DNA from: Epiperipatus broadwayi
Taxonomy: Eukaryota; Onychophora; Udeonychophora; Euonychophora; Peripatidae
Length of the DNA stretch: 64,000 nt
Reading direction: 5' to 3'
Assembly (NCBI GenBank): GCA_028023455.1
Contig: JAQFVV010000055.1
Coordinates: 5,982,030 to 6,046,029, forward strand
A program made the translations under genes and the position numbers. Below, piece by piece: positions 59,770 through 64,000 of this stretch. The number at the start of each line of letters is the position of its first letter. Positions within the stretch are counted from its first letter, which is position 1. The notes below the pieces were generated by a model that searched no databases, was not told where the DNA came from, and was given only the letters and a program-made list of their open reading frames with translations.

Positions 59770-60620
59770 AACCATTATTGATTCATTGCGGAGGTCTCAC
59801 CAAAATGTAATTCGGTTTCTGTGATTTATAGCCTCTTTTCTCCACATCATTCCGGCAAATTTTTCATTTCAATCACCAGTATAATATATGATCTTTTATA
59901 ATCTTTTAGGATCTAGTTTAAGATTTTTAACAATCTGCCTATTATTAGCTCTTCTAGGAATATATCTGGCTCAGATCCATTTCAGTCTCTTAATTCATTC
60001 AGTGATGCCTGCTTGTTCTCTCATCCATATACGTCAGTTTGATCCCTTCTGGTTACCTCAACATTTCTTCCTGCTTCGTTATATGATGTATAGCCTCTAT
60101 TGCTCTTCTGTTAAAAATTAAAATTTCAATCTGTAAGAAATGGTAAAACACATCTATTAAAGATCTTCCTTTTTATACACAGGTTTATTTCTTTTTAATA
60201 TTAGATTATTTCTATCAAATGCATTCCATCCAGATTTAATTCTAGGACTACTTTCATCTATTTTTCTTCTGCCAGTATTAATAATACTGCAATTGTTAAC
60301 TTCTAAGTCATCATTATTAATTTTTATTTTGTTCTAAAAAAATTCACTGAGCATTGCTTTCATCTTAACATTTATCTTTAGTCCTATTTTCTTATTTTCA
60401 TTTGATAATTCTAATAACATTTCCTGAAGCTTTCAAACATTATTTGCATAAACAACCATACCATCAGAAAAACCTACATGATTTAAATAAACTCCATTTA
60501 CTTTTACTTCCTTGTCTTTCCATTTTAGTTCATCAAGTACTTCTTGTAATACTGTTGTAAAAGGTTTTGGAGATGTTAATATTTTTAGCACCACCACATA
60601 ATCTAATCATTATTGTTGCA
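59770..60620 (-). mobile_element. Minus-strand LINE reverse-transcriptase scrap
   Basis: The minus strand reads, in order, LQEVLDELKWKDKEVKVNG, VYLNHVGFSDGMVVYANN (remnant of the YADD box, with FSDG), KLQEMLLELSNENKKIGLKIN, SGWNAFDRNNLILKRNKPVY and a distal NNRQIVKNLK ... MMWRKEAINHRN tail. This is the arrangement at the 3' end of RT-encoding ORFs of RTE/CR1-like LINEs. Stops and frameshifts are frequent. Confidence 0.75.
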
Positions 60621-61112
60621 TTCTGATAAATATTTATCGGAATATGATAACATCCTGATTTTATATGTTGACGATCCAAAGCTTTAATTCTCGTGAAAAT
60701 GCGTATAGTGATGAATGCTCTTTTCATAAATTATAAATCCAAAGCATAATGGTGACTTATAGTCAATGGTCCTTTCTACTACTACTTTTAATATCCGAAT
60801 GTAATCAACCACTTTTAAATTCATGTTATTTTGTTTGAAAATAATTGTACTATATATGAATGTGTGTTAAAAACCCATACTACATACAGTTCATTTCGAC
60901 AAGCATATTTCAGTATGCACATCTGAGAGCTGGAATCAAATATTGTGGATATGAAAGAATTATTAATTATATGATGGGTAAATAATCTCACATTTCATTT
61001 GCTTATTTGTATGATATTTATTGATGAAGATATAGCCATGATTTGAGATTTTGTTAAGAATATCTGCTACCAGTAACCATTAAACTACAGACTCTTTAAC
61101 CATCAAACATCT

Positions 61113-61475
61113 ATTAAAACAGAAAAAACTCTCTATACATATTGCCACTCAGTGCAAGCTAGAATAAACAATAGATGCCAGAAGGCTTGTGCATAAAATC
61201 CCCATCTAGTGCCTATATTCCCAGACTAATTTCTGGCTTGTGGCCTTTGTCAGTCAGGAGCCTTGGATCCGAGAGCACTGCACCTGGATCTTAGGATCTA
61301 ATGCAACCCTCCAGCAGCTATCTTTTACCTCTACTTAACTACAAAATATGACTTAAATTGAAAACACTAATATTTTCAATCCAAGCTCATTTAGCTTATA
61401 TAATCATATAGGTCTGAACTCAGTTCAGTACCTATAGATTTTGGTGTTTTTTGGTTCTTTTAAGCCAATAAACAT
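61113..61475 (-). mobile_element. Family B non-autonomous element, minus-strand copy
   Basis: In reverse orientation it repeats 14425-14790: ctaatgcaaccctccagcag, gatcttaggatc, gaggagccttggatc-type, gcttgtgcataaaatcccc, gtgcaagctagaat. The core is mutated on the minus strand (CTGACAA ... GAAAT), so it is likely inactive. Confidence 0.7.
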
Positions 61476-62401
61476 CTATATTAATCAAGTGGATATCACT
61501 TCCTCATATATGTATTACAATTTTCTTGATTCTTAAGTGTTTTCATAACATATTGTCTTCAAACAGGAGTTCATTAAGATGAAGTTTCTACGTGGAAACA
61601 ATTCGTTTCACATATTAATGCAAGCCACTTATGGAGTAGGCCGCAGAAAGAACGGTACACTCAAATCTACTCCTTTGCAGCAGCTTCCTGTTCTTTCATA
61701 TATTTCTCCAAATCAGTTGTAAAAAGAAAATTACCTCATAAAAAACACATAAAATATTGTTGAGTAGATTAGACTTGGCAATAACCCATGATGTGTTTCA
61801 TTACCTAAGACTCATCTCAAATCAAGATCTTTCTGGATTTTTTTAAACCAAGAATCTACAAATGAAGAGTTATGACATAAAAGCAGATTTCTTATGCGGC
61901 TCCGAACAAATTTCTCCCCTTCCCCCAAGATCTAACCATAAAGCCAACTGGATGTGATCTTACTGGATATTAGTGAAGTCTTATTCTGCTTCATAAATGG
62001 AGTTTAGTAAATGTGGACAATCTGTGGCTGCAAGGCAATAATGAATGACTTAATAAAATCAATTGTGAATCTACCCAATGGTTGGAATCTTTACAACTTC
62101 CTTTATGATTTTTTATTAGTAACCAGATGTTTTGGTTTGTTTTTTTTAAAAAATTCCCATACATTAAATAAATAAATTTTATTCAGTAATCGCAAACAAT
62201 AATTATATACAACTATTAAATAAAGAAATGTGTCCTTTTCAATATTTTAAAATAAAAAATAACAAAGAAAACAAATAGAACAATATATTGCCATTTAGGT
62301 GGATTTAAAACCTATGAAAATGTTCTCCAAAATAGATTAAATCTATTTTTTAAATGTTCAAGAAAAGAAACAAAATAGTATTAGTAATAATAAAAACTTA
62401 C

Positions 62402-62621
62402 CTTCGGTAAATCCACAGAAGTAAAGACATTAATTAAATTGGTGAGTATTTGGCTAGCATTAGCTCCGTCATACATCTGAACCACTGATGTTATTGGAGG
62501 TGGTGTAACAGCTGTCACATGACCTGAATTATCCAAGAGACAGTAGTGACACATAGTAGTCAAACCCTCCAATACAGTGATAAGATGATCCGGAGGAATA
62601 TTTTCTGGAAGATTAGAAGAC
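62402..62621 (-). CDS. DOP1: DOP1 exon
   Basis: 220 bp: one base finishing the Met codon, then 73 codons starting SSNLPENIPPDHLITVLEGL and containing TTMCHYCLLDNSGH, a hallmark stretch of DOP1 proteins, then TPPPITSVVQMYDGA and ending FTSVDLPK. The acceptor AG is at 62622-62623 and the donor GT at 62400-62401. It is separated from the previous exon by only 97 bp and is followed by an 11.5-kb intron. Phase at the 3' end is 0. Confidence 0.95.
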
Positions 62622-62718
62622 CTATGAAAGACAAATATATATATAAATCTGCAATGGAAAAAAAACAAACAAATTTTAATAGAATGTTTAGCACTATTTT
62701 TTTTATAAAAAAAATTAC
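62622..62718 (-). other. 97-bp DOP1 intron
   Basis: Donor GTAATT, acceptor TTTCATAG. It contains an A/T-rich run and a short TA microsatellite near 62636-62644. Confidence 0.9.
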
Positions 62719-64000
62719 ATTTCTTGAAAACGTCCACTTTGCTCTTCGTAGAAACTTGCTAGCAAATCTAAATTTCGGCAAATCTGATTGGACATAGCAA
62801 TAACAATATGCGGCAGTGCTTTACCCATATACGGGAATGCTGAAATAACCATAGAGATCCAATGTCTGTGCATATAACAACGATGCTGCTGCTTGAGGGC
62901 GCTCAAAATGGCAGACAAAAACATGCTTTGAGATGCAATTGGTTCAGAATGATAATAACGCACAGAAGTAACATGAGGGACAAACATTATCCTCGGTTTC
63001 TCGAAATGATTGCTTTGCATGCCAACAGATTCAGATGCGGTTATGTGGGACAACTCATCTTCTAAAATAATCAAAACTAAAACCAGTTTTAAAAGCTGCT
63101 CTTGAAAGCTATCTCCAATTTCTCCCCCACTTATCCCGTTAAACTGAATCACAGCTTCCGTAAAACTAAGATGATATGAAACGTTTCCAGAATTCTTACG
63201 AGAATTATATACACTGGCCAAAAGACAATGCAAAACAGTTTTCTGCACTTTGCATTTGAATAAAACGTCTTTTATATAAGAAGTAAAACCTTTCCCACTG
63301 GATTTTACAACCTGAATCAATTCTGAGAATAGAAGCATTAACACTTCAGTACTTATAACCTGAACTTCCTGATTGCCCTGCAACTCCATAGTAGTTAAAT
63401 GACTTAATAACAGATTAGGATAATAGCTTCGAATGTAATACAAACTAACGGAAATGACCATTTCTAGAAACATGCTGCTACGATAATTAGATAACGATTC
63501 ACTAGTAACTTCACTAAAAAAGTTTTTCCCAAAAACACTCTTACGGTGTTTAACAAGGAGATCTAACAGTTCTGAATAATGGTTATTCTGTGAACCACAA
63601 ATGCCCGTAGATGCCATGGCTATAACGGCCAACCTTCCCGCAGCATTTAAAATAGATTTTAAACTTGATAAAGCATATAAAGTTTGTTGAGAATCATAAA
63701 TTTGAGTGTAAATAAGCATATGGGTATGGAGAATATGATGTCTTGGAAAATTAAACTTTGGTTTAGCTTGGGAACTACCAGTGGGATCCATATCTATAAA
63801 TGAACTTCTATCTGGGGAGGGCTCTATTTCGTCAAACTCAAAGTCATCTTCAGAACGAGAACAGCTCAGTTTTAAATTATTTTTTAAGTCTTCACTGTGA
63901 CTGAATGCAGGATCAATTTTCAAAGCAATATTTATTAACTCCTCCAGAATACTCGAAACTATCATATGAGCAGAAAGATCATTGTTTTCAGTGGAGGTTC
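62719..64000 (-). CDS. DOP1: DOP1 exon (partial at the window edge)
   Basis: This is the largest exon in the window, with 426 complete codons, open across the right edge. The reading frame continues upstream of the first in-frame ATG (63963-63965) to position 64000, so that ATG is internal and not the start. The segment starts with a polar, acidic stretch (SRSEDDFEFDEIEPSPDRS, complementary to about 63797-63853) that looks disordered and phosphorylatable. A long leucine-rich helical region follows, including SVSLYYIRSYYPNLLLSHLT and LLMLLFSEL-like helices, consistent with the alpha-helical repeats of the Dopey mid-region. It ends RFQEM with donor GT at 62717-62718; the last codon is split after AT and completed by G of the next exon. 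No transmembrane segment or signal peptide is needed or seen. Coding density and codon choice contrast sharply with the surrounding AT-rich intron DNA. Confidence 0.96.

Larger units (their letters stand above)
50933..62401 (-). other. DOP1 intron, 11.5 kb
   Basis: The largest intron. It contains an RTE-type LINE scrap (51880-52110), a tandem duplication (52585-52872), a decayed Ty3/gypsy element (53340-56460), a family E palindrome (56832-57476), a second tandem duplication (57777-58206), a 55-bp tandem pair (59401-59510), a minus-strand LINE scrap (59770-60620) and a family B copy (61113-61475). 50940-51870, 58210-59390 and 61480-62400 are AT-rich without genes. Confidence 0.8.
1268..64000 (-). 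other. DOP1: DOP1 (Dopey family) gene, middle and C-terminal part; open at both window edges
   Basis: Gene-level entry for the 13 exons listed separately. The joined product is recognisably Dopey/DOP1: segments such as SLEQTTWLRRNL, VIPLLTTIMYNVVPYLRNHS, SSYQYTRKAWKKDAFDL, HDKTTFRDLM and EQRAQLLKRLAFVIF follow each other in the order known for the family. DOP1 is a very large peripheral membrane scaffold of Golgi and endosomes. In yeast and animals it partners MON2 in endosome-to-Golgi retrieval, and in human cells it has been linked to kinesin-1 and PI4P-containing membranes. All splice sites used are GT-AG and every junction phase matches, so the gene looks intact. The N-terminal Dopey domain lies right of 64000. 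The last coding exons lie left of position 1; nothing in 1-1265 resembles the expected continuation. Promoter, UTRs and poly(A) site are therefore outside the window. Confidence 0.96.

Noticed and set aside
63963-63965. ATG at the start of the longest minus-strand ORF taken as the DOP1 start codon
   Set aside because: The frame stays open upstream to the window edge and the protein there is the middle of DOP1, so this Met is internal.

Overview
This is a window of animal nuclear DNA. It is strongly AT-rich, has microsatellites, GT-AG introns, retroelement debris and a 500-base N gap, and shows no operons or bacterial gene packing. The only protein-coding gene I can support is on the minus strand: a DOP1 (Dopey / DOPEY / pad-1) orthologue. 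It enters the window at its right edge in mid-gene and leaves at the left edge before its last exons. The encoded protein is well conserved and bilaterian-like. I cannot name the phylum with confidence; a chelicerate, a mollusc or another invertebrate with large AT-rich introns would fit.

Thirteen DOP1 exons can be placed with matching phases. In transcription order they are 64000-62719, 62621-62402, 50932-50744, 40188-40066, 36690-36550, 32357-32298, 28127-27967, 27888-27822, 19652-19529, 14135-14026, 7584-7475, 1729-1518 and 1420-1268. They sum to 2952 coding bases (about 983 codons) of the middle and C-terminal part of a protein that is usually about 2,300-2,450 residues. Three introns are tiny (78-97 bp); the other nine are about 3.4 to 11.5 kb and make up nearly all of the window.

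The introns are crowded with repeats. There is a decayed Ty3/gypsy element (about 53.3-56.5 kb). There are non-LTR retrotransposon remnants (37.1-38.9 kb plus, 51.9-52.1 kb plus, 59.8-60.6 kb minus). A 5'-truncated Penelope-like element keeps its GIY-YIG endonuclease tail (25.9-26.1 kb). Two copies of a tRNA-derived SINE are present, one with a clear 14-bp target-site duplication. Several foldback elements occur. An about 4.6-kb unidentified dispersed repeat (20.3-24.95 kb) has ends that match both sides of the N gap at 47.7-48.2 kb.

The most striking pattern is that several different non-autonomous repeat families share a hammerhead-ribozyme-like core: CTGANGA, a short stem II, then GAAA(C). 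Stem II is kept by paired base changes between copies in at least one family. In one family a tRNA-like module (A/B-box-like) lies just upstream of the core, and in others the core sits in or beside long inverted repeats with partial direct terminal repeats. I read these as Penelope-type or retrozyme-like non-autonomous elements. A second notable feature is a 100 %-identical partial duplication of a DOP1 exon that lost 128 bp but kept both splice sites, leaving a potential 25-nt exon.
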